From NCBI RefSeq assembly GCF_003259225.1, contig NZ_QHJF01000032.1, positions 1 through 64,000 of the forward strand: a stretch of 64,000 bases of DNA. The letters run 5' to 3'. This document shows positions 51,401 to 62,582 of the stretch, in pieces. Below the pieces are notes generated by a model. That model saw only the letters and a list, made by a program, of their open reading frames with translations, was not told where the DNA came from and ran no database searches. Within the stretch, counting starts at the first letter, position 1. Each line of letters opens with the position of its first letter. The stretch is from Marinomonas arctica (lineage in GTDB: Bacteria > Pseudomonadota > Gammaproteobacteria > Pseudomonadales > Marinomonadaceae). The translations under genes were made by a program, and so were the position numbers.

Positions 51401-54328
51401 ATGGCAAATAGCACCGCGCACCATCCTGCGTTTACGTTTCTTCGCAGTGAATATATCGATGCTCTTAACGTTACCGTTCAAGAGTTTGAGCACGCCGTAA
51501 CGGGTGCTAAGCATTTTCATATCGCGTCTGAGAATGACGAAAATGTTTTTTTAGTGGGTTTAAAAACGGTTCCGATGGATTCGTGTGGTGTGGCGCATAT
51601 TCTTGAACACACCGTACTATGTGGTTCTGAGCGATTCCCAGTACGTGATCCGTTTTTTATGATGATTCGTCGTTCGTTAAACACGTTTATGAACGCGTTT
51701 ACTTCTTCAGACTGGACGGCTTATCCGTTTGCTAGCAAGAACAAAAAAGACTTTCATAATCTTTTGGATGTGTACTTAGATGCGGTGTTCTTTTCGCGTC
51801 TAGATGAGTTGGACTTTTCACAAGAAGGCCATCGTTTAGAGTTTGCTGAGCCTGATAATGCAGAGTCAGATTTGACCTTTAAGGGTGTGGTGTTCAATGA
51901 AATGAAAGGAGCAATGAGCTCTACCACGTCCGTATTGTGGCAAACGCTCACCAAATATTTGTTCCCAAATAATACGTATCACTTTAATTCTGGTGGCGAG
52001 CCAACAGACATTCCAGATTTGTCCTACCAGGACCTACTGGCATTTTATCGTACCCATTACCATCCTTCTAATGCGGTATTTATGACCTTTGGCGATATTC
52101 CGGCTGAAACATTACAGGCTGAATTTGAAGCGAAAGTATTGAGCCGTTTTGAGCGCTTGCCAGTTGAAGATCAAGTGAGCGTACCGAATGCCAAACGTTA
52201 CTTCTCGCCTGTGCGTGTGGAAGAAGGCTATGCGGCTGACGAAGTGAAAGAAGATGGCAGTCATGTGGTAGTGGGCTGGTTATTGGGTGAAAGCACAGAC
52301 TTAAACCAACAGTTTGAAGCACAATTGCTGTCTAGTGTTTTGCTGGATAACAGCGCGTCGCCTTTATTGCGCGTATTGGAGAACAGCGACCTTGGCCGTG
52401 CACCCTCACCAATGTGTGGTCTTGAAGACAGCAATAAAGAAATGAGCTTCATGTGTGGCTTGGAAGGCGTTAAACGAGAAGATGCACCAAAGGTAGAGGC
52501 ATTAGTCTTGTCGACATTAGAGAGCATTGTCGAAAAAGGCGTGCCACAAGACATGGTGGATGCCATGCTGCATCAATTAGAATTAAGCCAGCGCGAGATC
52601 GGCGGTGGTAGCTATCCTTATGGCTTGCAATTAATATTGGCCGGTTTGTCGACCGCCGTGCATGCTGGTGATGTAATTGCTCAGCTTGACCTTGATCCTG
52701 TTATCAATGCGATGCGTGAAAAAGTGCAAGATCAACAATATATTCCAAATTTGATCAAGAGCTTGCTGCTAACGAATGCGCACCGAGTGACGTTAACGTT
52801 AAGCCCTGATGATGCGCTTGAAGCACGTCGCAATCAGGCGGAAAAAGACCGTCTTAGTAAAATAAAAGCCGCCTTGTCGGATGCCGAGAAACAGCAGATT
52901 ATTGCTCGTAGTGCCGCCTTAAAAGCGCGTCAATCGCAAGTAGATGACATGAGTATTCTGCCGAAAGTAGGCTTGGAAGATGTTCCAGCGCGTTTGCCAG
53001 AATATGAAAATGACAAAGTAGCGGGTGAATTGCCAATTACCTTTTATCCACAAGGTACAAATGGTTTGGTTTATCAGCAACTGGTTATAGACCTGCCCGA
53101 ATTAGATGAAGAAGAAACCGAGCATTTGCCTCTGTTTTCTTCGATGATGACGGAGCTGGGGATTGGTGAGGCAGACTATCTTGCTGTTCAAGAACGCCAA
53201 GCTCAGGTCTGTGGTGGTCTAGGTGCGTCTAATTCTATTCGTGCGACGATTGAAGATCGCCAAGCACTAAATGGCTATTTTATTTTGTCATCCAAAGCCT
53301 TGGTGCCAAATGTGAAAGCCATGAGCGAGTTGTTGAAAGACACTATGCTGAATGTGCGCTTTGATGAAGCCAGTCGAGTAAAAGAGCTGGTGGCGCAACG
53401 TCGTGCTCGTCGTGAACAGTCGATCACAGGTCAAGGACACTCGCTGGCGATGACCGCGGCTTCAAGTGCAATCTCTGGTTTGGCGGCACAGCAGGAAAAA
53501 TGGAGTGGTATGTCTGGCATTCGTGCTGCGATTGCATTGGATGATGCGATAAAAGCGGATGGCAAAACAGCGGACAATATTTTGGCTATTTTTACGCGTT
53601 TGCATGAAAAATTATTGCAAGCGAACAAGCAGCTTTTATTGGTTGCAGAACCTCAGCATGAGGTCAATGTATTGCAAGAGGTTCAGTCTGTTTTTGCCGA
53701 CTTGCCTGCTGGTCGTGTACAAACTAAGTTCGCTATGCCATCCGTTGACGCTAAAGTAAATGTCGCTTGGTTGACATCAACTCAGGTGAGTTTCTGTAGT
53801 AAAGCGTTCCGTACTGCGTACGGAGATCACCCTGATGTCGCGGCTTTGACCGTGTTGGGTGGCTTTCTGCGCAATGGCTTTTTGCACCGCGCAATCCGTG
53901 AGCAGGGTGGTGCTTACGGTGGTGGTGCATCATTTGATGGCAGTACTGGGTCGTTCCGTTTTTACTCTTATCGTGACCCTCGTTTGACAGAAACCTTGTC
54001 CGATTTCGATGCGTCTATTGAGTGGGTGTTAAACGAAACACATACTGAAGAGGCGTTGGAAGAGGCCATTTTGGGCGTGATTGGCTCCATGGATAAGCCA
54101 AGTTCACCAGCGGGAGAAGCACAAAGTGACTTCTATGTGCATTTGCATGGTCGTAGTTTGGCTTATCGAGAAGCGTTCCGCGCTAAAATTTTAGCGGTCA
54201 CGATTGAGCAGTTGAGACAGGTTGCTAAAACATACTTAACGAAAGAGAATGAAAGTGTTGCTGTGGTGACCTCAACGTCAAAACGTGGAGAACTAGAAGC
54301 ATTGGGCTTTGACATTCAAACCCTTTAA
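51401..54328 (+). CDS. Presequence-protease-like M16C metalloprotease (PreP type)
   Basis: A 975-aa zinc protease of the M16C family, in which both halves form one chamber that degrades peptides. The inverted zinc motif HILEH is at about residues 66-70 (AHILEHTVLCGSERFPVRDP), and RSLNTFMNAFTSSDWTAYPF follows as in PreP/PITRM1. The C-terminal half has LGGFLRNGFLHRAIREQGG, the substrate-clamping Arg/Tyr region. No signal peptide is visible, so it is probably cytoplasmic. A perfect TATAAT (51297-51302) about 100 bases upstream is a likely -10 element. It could degrade free signal or transit-like peptides. Confidence 0.92.
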   Translation: MANSTAHHPAFTFLRSEYIDALNVTVQEFEHAVTGAKHFHIASENDENVFLVGLKTVPMDSCGVAHILEHTVLCGSERFPVRDPFFMMIRRSLNTFMNAFTSSDWTAYPFASKNKKDFHNLLDVYLDAVFFSRLDELDFSQEGHRLEFAEPDNAESDLTFKGVVFNEMKGAMSSTTSVLWQTLTKYLFPNNTYHFNSGGEPTDIPDLSYQDLLAFYRTHYHPSNAVFMTFGDIPAETLQAEFEAKVLSRFERLPVEDQVSVPNAKRYFSPVRVEEGYAADEVKEDGSHVVVGWLLGESTDLNQQFEAQLLSSVLLDNSASPLLRVLENSDLGRAPSPMCGLEDSNKEMSFMCGLEGVKREDAPKVEALVLSTLESIVEKGVPQDMVDAMLHQLELSQREIGGGSYPYGLQLILAGLSTAVHAGDVIAQLDLDPVINAMREKVQDQQYIPNLIKSLLLTNAHRVTLTLSPDDALEARRNQAEKDRLSKIKAALSDAEKQQIIARSAALKARQSQVDDMSILPKVGLEDVPARLPEYENDKVAGELPITFYPQGTNGLVYQQLVIDLPELDEEETEHLPLFSSMMTELGIGEADYLAVQERQAQVCGGLGASNSIRATIEDRQALNGYFILSSKALVPNVKAMSELLKDTMLNVRFDEASRVKELVAQRRARREQSITGQGHSLAMTAASSAISGLAAQQEKWSGMSGIRAAIALDDAIKADGKTADNILAIFTRLHEKLLQANKQLLLVAEPQHEVNVLQEVQSVFADLPAGRVQTKFAMPSVDAKVNVAWLTSTQVSFCSKAFRTAYGDHPDVAALTVLGGFLRNGFLHRAIREQGGAYGGGASFDGSTGSFRFYSYRDPRLTETLSDFDASIEWVLNETHTEEALEEAILGVIGSMDKPSSPAGEAQSDFYVHLHGRSLAYREAFRAKILAVTIEQLRQVAKTYLTKENESVAVVTSTSKRGELEALGFDIQTL

Positions 54329-54335
54329 AAATATT

Positions 54336-54368
54336 GAGACCTGTGCGTACTCGTTGTGCGCAGGTCTC
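54336..54368 (+). terminator. Hairpin after the M16C protease gene
   Basis: GAGACCTG pairs with CAGGTCTC and the stem continues inward with G-T wobbles through TGCGTA. Only a short T run (ATTT) follows, so termination may be weak. Confidence 0.5.
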
Positions 54369-54413
54369 ATTTGATAACAAAAAAACAAAACAGTTTTACT
54401 GACGGAAAATTAA

Positions 54414-55520
54414 ATGGATCAGTTTCACGATATACGCCCCTACAACGACGATGAGGTCGCCGAGGTGTTGAACAATCTGGTCGAAACACCAGATTTTATA
54501 AATACAATTATTGGTTTTCGTTTCGCGCAATGGCCTAAGTTTTTACGTGCGCCCTTGGCGTTCTGCGTTAAATTGGCGTTAAAACGCCAAATTGCCAATA
54601 TATCAAATGTTCATGCGTTTCAAATGCGCGTCGCAAGCTATATGGAGCGCATGATAAAAACCACGACAACGAATGTTGAGTATCGGGGTATTGAAAAACT
54701 AGAAAAAGGTGTGGGTTATTTATTTTTGTCGAATCATAGAGACATTGCGATGGACCCTGCTTTTGTGAACTATGGTCTGTACCTAGCGGGATTGGATACG
54801 GTGCGGATTGCCATAGGTGATAACCTATTGCGTCGCCCATTTGTGTCTGATTTGATGCGCTTAAATAAGAGCTTTATCGTCAAGCGTTCAGCGAACGGCA
54901 TTCGGGAAATGATGGCGGCCTTTGGGCAGTTGTCTGCTTATATCTCGGATTCGTTAATGAAAGATCAGGCTAACATTTGGATTGCTCAAAAAGAGGGGCG
55001 TGCGAAAGATGGCTTGGATCAGACTGATCCTGCGATTATTAAGATGTTCTTTATGAGCCAGAAAAAAGAAAAGATCCCATTTTCTGACGCTATGGCGAAT
55101 TTGAAAATTGTGCCTGTTTCCATTGCTTATGAATACGATCCATGTGCCTTTGATAAAGCGCGTGAATTGCATCAAAAATCGACAACGGGCTCTTATGAAA
55201 AAGCCGAGTTTGAAGACATAGACAGCATTAAAAATGGCATTGTCGGTCAAAAGGGTAAAGTGGTGGTTACTTTTGGTGATGTCATCAAAGAGGGTTTTGA
55301 GACGCCAGAAGAATTTGTTGCGGAAGTCGACCGTCAAATCATTACCAACTATGCGATTCAGTCTACTAATAAAGCGGCGCTTGCTTTGCAGCAGGGTTTA
55401 CCTTCGAGCGACAGTGCATTTTCGAATTATCTTGAGCGTTGTCCTGACAATCTAAAAGACACTGTGTTGGCAATGTATGCAAATCCATTGAAGCAGCAAC
55501 AAAAATATCTTAATGAGTAG
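54414..55520 (+). CDS. Glycerol-phosphate acyltransferase family protein
   Basis: A 368-aa PlsC-superfamily protein. The catalytic block reads LSNHRDIAMDPAF, where the Asp is six positions after His (HX5D, not the usual HX4D); the NHRDI form is seen in a distinct acyltransferase group. IWIAQKEGRAKDG corresponds to the acyl-acceptor EGR motif, and LKIVPVSIAYEYDPCAF to the following strand. The likely reaction is acyl transfer to a glycerol-phosphate-type acceptor for phospholipids. It lies 21 bases before a second acyltransferase. Confidence 0.75.
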   Translation: MDQFHDIRPYNDDEVAEVLNNLVETPDFINTIIGFRFAQWPKFLRAPLAFCVKLALKRQIANISNVHAFQMRVASYMERMIKTTTTNVEYRGIEKLEKGVGYLFLSNHRDIAMDPAFVNYGLYLAGLDTVRIAIGDNLLRRPFVSDLMRLNKSFIVKRSANGIREMMAAFGQLSAYISDSLMKDQANIWIAQKEGRAKDGLDQTDPAIIKMFFMSQKKEKIPFSDAMANLKIVPVSIAYEYDPCAFDKARELHQKSTTGSYEKAEFEDIDSIKNGIVGQKGKVVVTFGDVIKEGFETPEEFVAEVDRQIITNYAIQSTNKAALALQQGLPSSDSAFSNYLERCPDNLKDTVLAMYANPLKQQQKYLNE

Positions 55521-55541
55521 GTTATGGGGAGCAATCGATTA

Positions 55542-56294
55542 ATGAATATCGGGGCGTTTTTACGATCTTGGGTCGGTTCAACAATATTCTCCATTTATTA
55601 CATGGTATCCACCATCATATTTGGTGTGCTTGCGCCTTTTGCGACAGTCTTACTGCCAAAAAATTATCGTCAACCCGTTTTAAACTTGCACAATAAAGGT
55701 TTGTTGTTTGTTTTTCGTGTGTTTTGTGGCGTAAAAGTCGAGATTATTGGTGTAGAGCATATCAATAAAAGCCGTCCTGTGGTGTTGGTGGCGAACCATC
55801 AAAGTGAATGGGAAACCTATGTTCTGCAAGTGTTGATGGCACCGGTTTCAACGGTACTAAAGAAAGAGTTGTTGTCAGTGCCTTTCTTTGGCTGGGGATT
55901 GAGGATGGTGCAGCCAATTGCCATTGATCGTTCACAGCGTACCAATGCGTTGAAGCAAATAATCAGCCAGGGTAAAGAGCGTTTAGACGATGGCCGTTCG
56001 GTGCTGATTTTTCCGGAAGGCACGCGAATCGCACCGAATGAAGAGCAAGCCTTTAACAAGGGTGCTGCCATGTTAGCGACTTCGGCGGGCGTGCCCATTT
56101 TACCTGTGGTACATAATGCTGGTTACACTTGGCCTGGTAAGCGTTGGCGTAAATTTCCAGGATCCATTAGGGTGGTTATTGGGCCGATTATTGAGTCTGA
56201 AGGCAAGAAAACCTCAGCATTACATGAAGAAATGGATGTTTGGATGCGAGCAGAAATGGCGAAACTTCCGAAAGGAAATGACTTTCTGTTTTAG
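55542..56294 (+). CDS. 1-acyl-sn-glycerol-3-phosphate acyltransferase (PlsC family)
   Basis: PlsC enzymes make phosphatidate from lysophosphatidate at the inner membrane. Two N-terminal hydrophobic segments are followed by VLVANHQSEWETY (HX4E in place of HX4D, a variant known from many proteobacterial members) and IFPEGTRIAPNE. The ATG at 55542 has GGGGAG nine bases before it and gives 250 aa; the ATG at 55524 adds six residues and is possible. It follows the first acyltransferase and is probably co-transcribed with it. Confidence 0.82.
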   Translation: MNIGAFLRSWVGSTIFSIYYMVSTIIFGVLAPFATVLLPKNYRQPVLNLHNKGLLFVFRVFCGVKVEIIGVEHINKSRPVVLVANHQSEWETYVLQVLMAPVSTVLKKELLSVPFFGWGLRMVQPIAIDRSQRTNALKQIISQGKERLDDGRSVLIFPEGTRIAPNEEQAFNKGAAMLATSAGVPILPVVHNAGYTWPGKRWRKFPGSIRVVIGPIIESEGKKTSALHEEMDVWMRAEMAKLPKGNDFLF

Positions 56295-56317
56295 TTAAAT
56301 CGCATGTTAAGTTGACA

Positions 56318-56349
56318 TGAAAAAGCCGCATCAATGATGCGGCTTTTTT
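56318..56349. terminator. Bidirectional terminator between plsC-like gene and fabB
   Basis: AAAAGCCGCATCA pairs perfectly with TGATGCGGCTTTT (about 56321-56347) with flanking A and T runs, serving both converging genes. Confidence 0.93.
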
Positions 56350-56366
56350 GTTGCTCAAGACTATTT

Positions 56367-57581
56367 TTACGCTGTGTATTTTTTGAATACTAAGCTGGCG
56401 TTGGTGCCGCCGAATCCGAAGCTATTAGACATAATCATGTTCAAGTTTGCATTGTCTTTGCGAGTGGTAACGACTGGAATGTTACCTGCCGCTGGATCAA
56501 GCTCATCAATGTTTGCCGATGCTGCAATGAAATCGTTTTCCATCATTAGTAAGCAGTAGATGGCTTCATGAACGCCAGCAGCGCCCAAAGAGTGGCCAGA
56601 TAGCGATTTTGTTGAGCTGATTAATGGGATCTTGTCGCCAAACGTTTCATTAACCGCTTGAAGTTCTTTCATATCGCCAGCAGGTGTACTAGTACCATGA
56701 GTGTTGATGTAGTCAATGTCGCCATCAATCGTACTCATTGCCATCTGCATACAACGCACCGCGCCTTCACCAGAAGGGGCCACCATGTCATAACCATCAG
56801 ATGTAGCACCGTAACCGACTAGTTCGGCATAGATCTTAGCGCCACGAGCTTTTGCATGTTCTAATTCTTCGATAACCAACATACCACCGCCACCGGCAAT
56901 AACAAAACCGTCACGATTCGCATCGTAAGCACGAGACGCTTTCTCAGGGGTGTCATTATATTTAGAAGACAACGCGCCCATCGCATCAAACATACATGTT
57001 TGGGTCCAGCTTTCTTCTTCACCGCCACCGGCAAAAACGATATCTTGTTTGCCTAGCTGGATAAGTTCCATGGCGTTACCGATACAGTGTGCACTGGTAG
57101 AACAAGCAGAGGTGATAGAGTAGTTAACGCCTTTGATTTTGAACGGTGTCGCCAAACAAGCAGAAACGGTACTGCCCATGGTTTGAGTGACGCGGTATGG
57201 ACCAACGCGTTTAACGCCTTTTTCACGTAGTGTGTCTGCAGAGTCAACTAGGTTTTTGGCTGAGGCGCCGCCAGATCCCGCGACTAGGCCTGTGCGAATA
57301 TTGGATACTTGGTCTTCAGTTAAGCCAGCGTCAAGAATGGCTTGTTGCATGGAGACATAAGCATAGGTTGCCGCATCGCCCATGAAGCGACGAATTTTGC
57401 GATCAATACTTTCTGCATCTAAATCAATACGACCACAAACGTGGCTACGAAAGCCATGTTCTTTATAGTCTTCAGCGAAACGAATGCCTGACTGACCTTC
57501 ACGTAAGGAGTTTAGAACGCTCTCTTTGTCATTGCCTAGGCAGCTGACAATGCCAAGACCTGTTACTACTACACGACGCAT
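56367..57581 (-). CDS. fabB: 3-oxoacyl-ACP synthase I (KAS I)
   Basis: FabB elongates acyl-ACP and is essential for unsaturated fatty acids. The 404-aa protein (E. coli 406) has the nucleophile in [13 protein letters not shown] (Cys about 163) and the two catalytic His in [10 protein letters not shown] and [10 protein letters not shown]. It starts [16 protein letters not shown] behind AGAGG. It follows fabA by 26 bases on the same strand, forming the fabAB operon found in Pseudomonas. Confidence 0.96.
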   Translation of the reverse strand: MRRVVVTGLGIVSCLGNDKESVLNSLREGQSGIRFAEDYKEHGFRSHVCGRIDLDAESIDRKIRRFMGDAATYAYVSMQQAILDAGLTEDQVSNIRTGLVAGSGGASAKNLVDSADTLREKGVKRVGPYRVTQTMGSTVSACLATPFKIKGVNYSITSACSTSAHCIGNAMELIQLGKQDIVFAGGGEEESWTQTCMFDAMGALSSKYNDTPEKASRAYDANRDGFVIAGGGGMLVIEELEHAKARGAKIYAELVGYGATSDGYDMVAPSGEGAVRCMQMAMSTIDGDIDYINTHGTSTPAGDMKELQAVNETFGDKIPLISSTKSLSGHSLGAAGVHEAIYCLLMMENDFIAASANIDELDPAAGNIPVVTTRKDNANLNMIMSNSFGFGGTNASLVFKKYTA

Positions 57582-57607
57582 AAATGTGCCTCTTTCATTC
57601 TTAATCT

Positions 57608-58123
57608 TTAGAAGTTATCAGTTGAAGTGAATAAGCCTACACGCAAGTCTTTTGCGGTGTAAATTTCACGGCCGTCAACTTTCACACTTCCGTCTGCAAT
57701 TCCCATCACCAACTTGCGCTCAATAACGCGTTTCAAGTTGATATGAAAAGTAACTTTTTTCGCGGTAGGAAGAATTTGTCCAGTGAATTTCACTTCACCA
57801 GAGCCTAATGCGCGCCCGCGGCCTTTGTTGCCTTTCCAGCCAAGAAAAAATCCTACTAGCTGCCACATCGCATCTAAGCCTAGGCAGCCAGGCATAACTG
57901 GATCGCCAGGGAAGTGACAGGCAAAAAACCACAGGTCAGGATGTATGTCTAGCTCAGCAATAATTTCGCCTTTGCCGTGTTCCCCGCCTTCAGTCGAGAT
58001 GTGAGTAATGCGATCCATCATTAGCATATTGCCAACAGGAAGTTGGGCATTGCCTGCACCAAACATTTCACCGTGGCCGCATTTTAATAGTTCGTCTTTT
58101 TCAAAAGATGAAGCTGTAGTCAT
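57608..58123 (-). CDS. fabA: 3-hydroxydecanoyl-ACP dehydratase/isomerase
   Basis: FabA dehydrates 3-hydroxydecanoyl-ACP and isomerises the product to cis-3-decenoyl-ACP, the branch point to unsaturated fatty acids. The ATG at 58123 (AGGA upstream) gives 171 aa, against 172 in E. coli; the frame is open to 58270 without similarity. The active-site His is in [14 protein letters not shown] and the Asp in CLGLDAMWQ. The upstream region has GTTTGAA-type repeats near 58218-58250 that could be a FabR/DesT-like operator, but no full palindrome was confirmed. Confidence 0.96.
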   Translation of the reverse strand: MTTASSFEKDELLKCGHGEMFGAGNAQLPVGNMLMMDRITHISTEGGEHGKGEIIAELDIHPDLWFFACHFPGDPVMPGCLGLDAMWQLVGFFLGWKGNKGRGRALGSGEVKFTGQILPTAKKVTFHINLKRVIERKLVMGIADGSVKVDGREIYTAKDLRVGLFTSTDNF

Positions 58124-58420
58124 TATAGTCCTATATCCACATCCAGCCGATGACTTAAAATAGTCTGGCGGATTGTCGTGGTCCAGTTTGCAGTAGAAAA
58201 TCCAACTGATTATATCGGTTTGAAACCCTAATATGAATGTTTGAACGGAAAAAAACCAAATTACCTGCATGAAAAGTGATCATTTTTACGTTGTTTGTCG
58301 TGTTTGAGCGGAGAGATTGAAGATAAGGGCGGTTTTTGCCTCGATTTGTTCATGTCATTTGCGATGATTTTTTCTGCTAAGATGCTTTTTTACGATGTCT
58401 TGATTGTGTTGGATGTCCTT

Positions 58421-59317
58421 ATGAGTTCAAAAAGAAAGCAAAATTTGTCTTCGTGGCAGTACAAGGTTGATGATGGTTATATTCAAGGATACCTTGGAGA
58501 AATAGAGGAGCATCGGCCAACCATTCATTTTCTTCATGGCAACGGTTTTTCGGTGAAAACCTATTTATGCTTTTTAGAGAAGGTGACGGGATATAACTTG
58601 ATTATGCAGGACGCCGCAGGTCACGGTGAATCAACGCCAGGCAACGCCTTTATTGGTTGGAATGCAACCGCTTCTCGGTTTGTCGAGTCTCTCAAGGCGC
58701 AACGTGTTGCCTTGCCAAAAACTGAATTGATCGGTATGGGGCATAGTTTCGGTGGTTGTATGACCGCATTGATGGGAGAGCAGGACGCCACTCTGTTTGA
58801 CCGTTTGATCTTGTTGGATCCTGCGCTTTTTCCACCGCGTTTAATTTGGATGATGCGTGGTGCTAAGCTGGCGGGGTTAAAGAGTCAGATTCCATTGGCT
58901 AAGCAGGCCAAACGACGACGTACGCAATGGGAAAGCTTTGCGCAAGTGAAGAGTAATTTTTTTGAAAGAGGGACATTTAAGGGTTGGGAGCCGAGTTGCC
59001 TTGAAGATTATATCGATTCTTCAATTAAGTGTGATGAAAAAGGGCATTATCAACTGGGTTGTCCGTCTTGGATGGAGGCGGCTATCTTCTCAAGCTACCC
59101 TAAAGGTCTGTGGCGCACCATATCGAACATATCTGTGCCGACTTATATTATTCAAGGTAAAGATACCTTTGGGTATTTCAAAGAGGCTTATCAATTGGCA
59201 GCAAGATTAAACCCAAACATTAACGTGATCGAGGTTGAAGGCGGGCATTGCTTTATGCAGCAGGATTCTTCTATGTCGGCTCAGGTCGTCATGAATGTAT
59301 TGAATAAAACGGTATAG
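58421..59317 (+). CDS. Alpha/beta hydrolase
   Basis: A 298-aa cytoplasmic hydrolase with HFLHGNGFSVKTY (oxyanion region), the nucleophile elbow GMGHSFGGCMTAL (Ser about 108) and the His in VEGGHCFMQQ near the C-terminus. The substrate is unknown. The frame is open from 58295, but the ATG at 58421 gives a normal N-terminus. It is divergent from fabA and converges on ispB. Confidence 0.78.
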   Translation: MSSKRKQNLSSWQYKVDDGYIQGYLGEIEEHRPTIHFLHGNGFSVKTYLCFLEKVTGYNLIMQDAAGHGESTPGNAFIGWNATASRFVESLKAQRVALPKTELIGMGHSFGGCMTALMGEQDATLFDRLILLDPALFPPRLIWMMRGAKLAGLKSQIPLAKQAKRRRTQWESFAQVKSNFFERGTFKGWEPSCLEDYIDSSIKCDEKGHYQLGCPSWMEAAIFSSYPKGLWRTISNISVPTYIIQGKDTFGYFKEAYQLAARLNPNINVIEVEGGHCFMQQDSSMSAQVVMNVLNKTV

Positions 59318-59330
59318 ATGGGTCGCACTA

Positions 59331-59374
59331 CTTAAGCCAAACACCTATTTGTGTTATCTGTGTTTGGCATTAAG
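59331..59374. terminator. Long hairpin between converging hydrolase and ispB genes
   Basis: CTTAAGCCAAACAC (59331-59344) pairs with GTGTTTGGCATTAAG (59360-59374) over 14 pairs with one bulged base. There is no T run on either side, so it may stabilise 3' ends or act with Rho rather than be an intrinsic terminator. Confidence 0.5.
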
Positions 59375-59396
59375 TAATGCGCTTATTAGCCATTCG

Positions 59397-60377
59397 CTAG
59401 TTACGGCGTTTCACTGAGGCGTTCGCGAGTGCGATAAGAGCCAGTTTGTAATCAGACTCTGGTAAGGGGGCAATGGCTTCAATGGCGAGGTCAGCCTGTT
59501 CTTGAGCTTTTTTCTGCGTGTATTCAATGGCTCCACAGCTTTGTACATCATTGATAATGGCGTCTAGTTGGTCGAGTCCACCGGTTAGTATGGCTTGTTT
59601 TACGCGTTCGGCGGCATCTACTGAGCCATGCTTCATGGTAAAAATAAGTGGTAAGGTAGGCTTGCCTTCGGCGAGGTCATCACCAACACTTTTGCCCATT
59701 TCTTCGGCTGTGCTGGTGTAATCCATCACATCATCAATGAGTTGAAAAGCGGTACCAACATACATGCCAAATTGTCTTAGAGCTTCTTGGTATGTGCTGT
59801 TTGCGCCGGCGACAACGGCGCCACAAAGTGCAGCACCTTCAAACAGTTTTGCTGTTTTGTATTGAATGACTTTCAGATAGCTGGCTTCTGTCGTATCTGG
59901 GTCGCCACAGTTGATGAGTTGTTGCACTTCGCCTTCGGCAATAATATTGGTTGTTTTGGCTAAAATACTCATGCATTGCATGCTGCCAACATCCACCATT
60001 ATTTGAAAAGCGCGAGAATAGAGAAAGTCACCGACGAGTACACTGGGCGCATTGCCCCATTCTTCGTTGGCGGTTTTTTTGCCACGACGCATATCGGACT
60101 CATCGACGACATCATCATGTAATAAGGTTGATGTGTGGATAAACTCAATGATCGTTGCCATTTGAATGGCTTGTTCGAGTTTGGTTGCGTCGAGTTCAGC
60201 ACTCGCCTTTGCCGCTAATAACACCAATAGTGGCCTGAGCCGCTTTCCACCATTACTAATGATGTAGTAGCCGATTTGCTCTATGAGTGGGATGTCACTG
60301 CTAAGTTGTGACACAATATAATCGTTCACTTGGCCAAATTCATTGGCCACAACATCATGTATTTGTATAGGTTGCAT
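59397..60377 (-). CDS. ispB: Octaprenyl diphosphate synthase
   Basis: IspB makes the long prenyl chain of ubiquinone from FPP and IPP. The ATG at 60377 gives 326 aa (E. coli 323) starting MQPIQIHDVVANEFGQVND. The first Asp-rich motif is LLHDDVVDESDMRRG and the second LIDDVMDY; FIHTSTLLHDD and GKRLRPLL are typical. It is divergent from rplU-rpmA-obgE, the same arrangement as in E. coli and Pseudomonas. Confidence 0.95.
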   Translation of the reverse strand: MQPIQIHDVVANEFGQVNDYIVSQLSSDIPLIEQIGYYIISNGGKRLRPLLVLLAAKASAELDATKLEQAIQMATIIEFIHTSTLLHDDVVDESDMRRGKKTANEEWGNAPSVLVGDFLYSRAFQIMVDVGSMQCMSILAKTTNIIAEGEVQQLINCGDPDTTEASYLKVIQYKTAKLFEGAALCGAVVAGANSTYQEALRQFGMYVGTAFQLIDDVMDYTSTAEEMGKSVGDDLAEGKPTLPLIFTMKHGSVDAAERVKQAILTGGLDQLDAIINDVQSCGAIEYTQKKAQEQADLAIEAIAPLPESDYKLALIALANASVKRRN

Positions 60378-60493
60378 GCAATTTCCGAAGCTAAATAATC
60401 TCAAGCTGATCAGCAAGTGTGCCTCATGCTAGGTAAGGCTTGTGTCAGGGTCAACCCACATTGCGAAAAATGTATAAAGAGATTGCTTTTAGC

Positions 60494-60522
60494 TTGTATT
60501 AGGTGGTGTGATTTTGTACAAT
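60494..60522 (+). promoter_or_regulatory. Candidate promoter of rplU-rpmA
   Basis: TTGTAT (60494-60499) and TACAAT (60517-60522) are 17 bases apart in the ispB-rplU divergent gap (60378-60658). The -35 match is weak. Nothing else was recognised in the gap. Confidence 0.45.
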
Positions 60523-60658
60523 CTTGCGTCCGATTTACCCACATTTTGCTCCCTATCATATGGTTAGCAATTTTTGTCCAATTTGGGCAGAAGTTTTTGC
60601 CACTAGAAGTAGGTCAAATTCAATTTCAGTAGCCGGGTAAATCTCATTGGAGAAGAAC

Positions 60659-60967
60659 ATGTTTGCAGTGATCAAAACTGGCGGTAAGCAATACCGTGTA
60701 GAAGAAGGCCAAACCCTTAAGGTTGAGAAATTAGCTGTTGAAGAAGGTGGCGCGATTCAATTCGATGACGTTCTTCTTGTATGCAATGGCGACGACATTA
60801 AAGTTGGTGCACCAGTTGTAGAAGGCGCGAAAGTAACAGCTGAGGTTGTTGCTCACGGTCGCGGAGACAAAGTGAAAATTTTGAAATTCCGTCGTCGTAA
60901 GCACTCTATGAAGCGTATGGGTCATCGTCAGTGGTTCACGGAAGTGAAAATTACTGGCATTAACTAA
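60659..60967 (+). CDS. rplU: 50S ribosomal protein L21
   Basis: L21 binds 23S rRNA in the presence of L20. The ATG at 60659 gives 102 aa (E. coli 103) starting [18 protein letters not shown] behind GGAG; the TTG at 60647 overlaps the ribosome site and is not a start. The C-terminal [20 protein letters not shown] is canonical. Confidence 0.97.
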   Translation: MFAVIKTGGKQYRVEEGQTLKVEKLAVEEGGAIQFDDVLLVCNGDDIKVGAPVVEGAKVTAEVVAHGRGDKVKILKFRRRKHSMKRMGHRQWFTEVKITGIN

Positions 60968-60998
60968 GCGCTAACTATTCAAATTTAAGGAGTAAGTC

Positions 60999-62556
<1,558 letters not shown>

Positions 62557-62582
62557 TCTGATTGGTGGGAATAAGTAGTATC

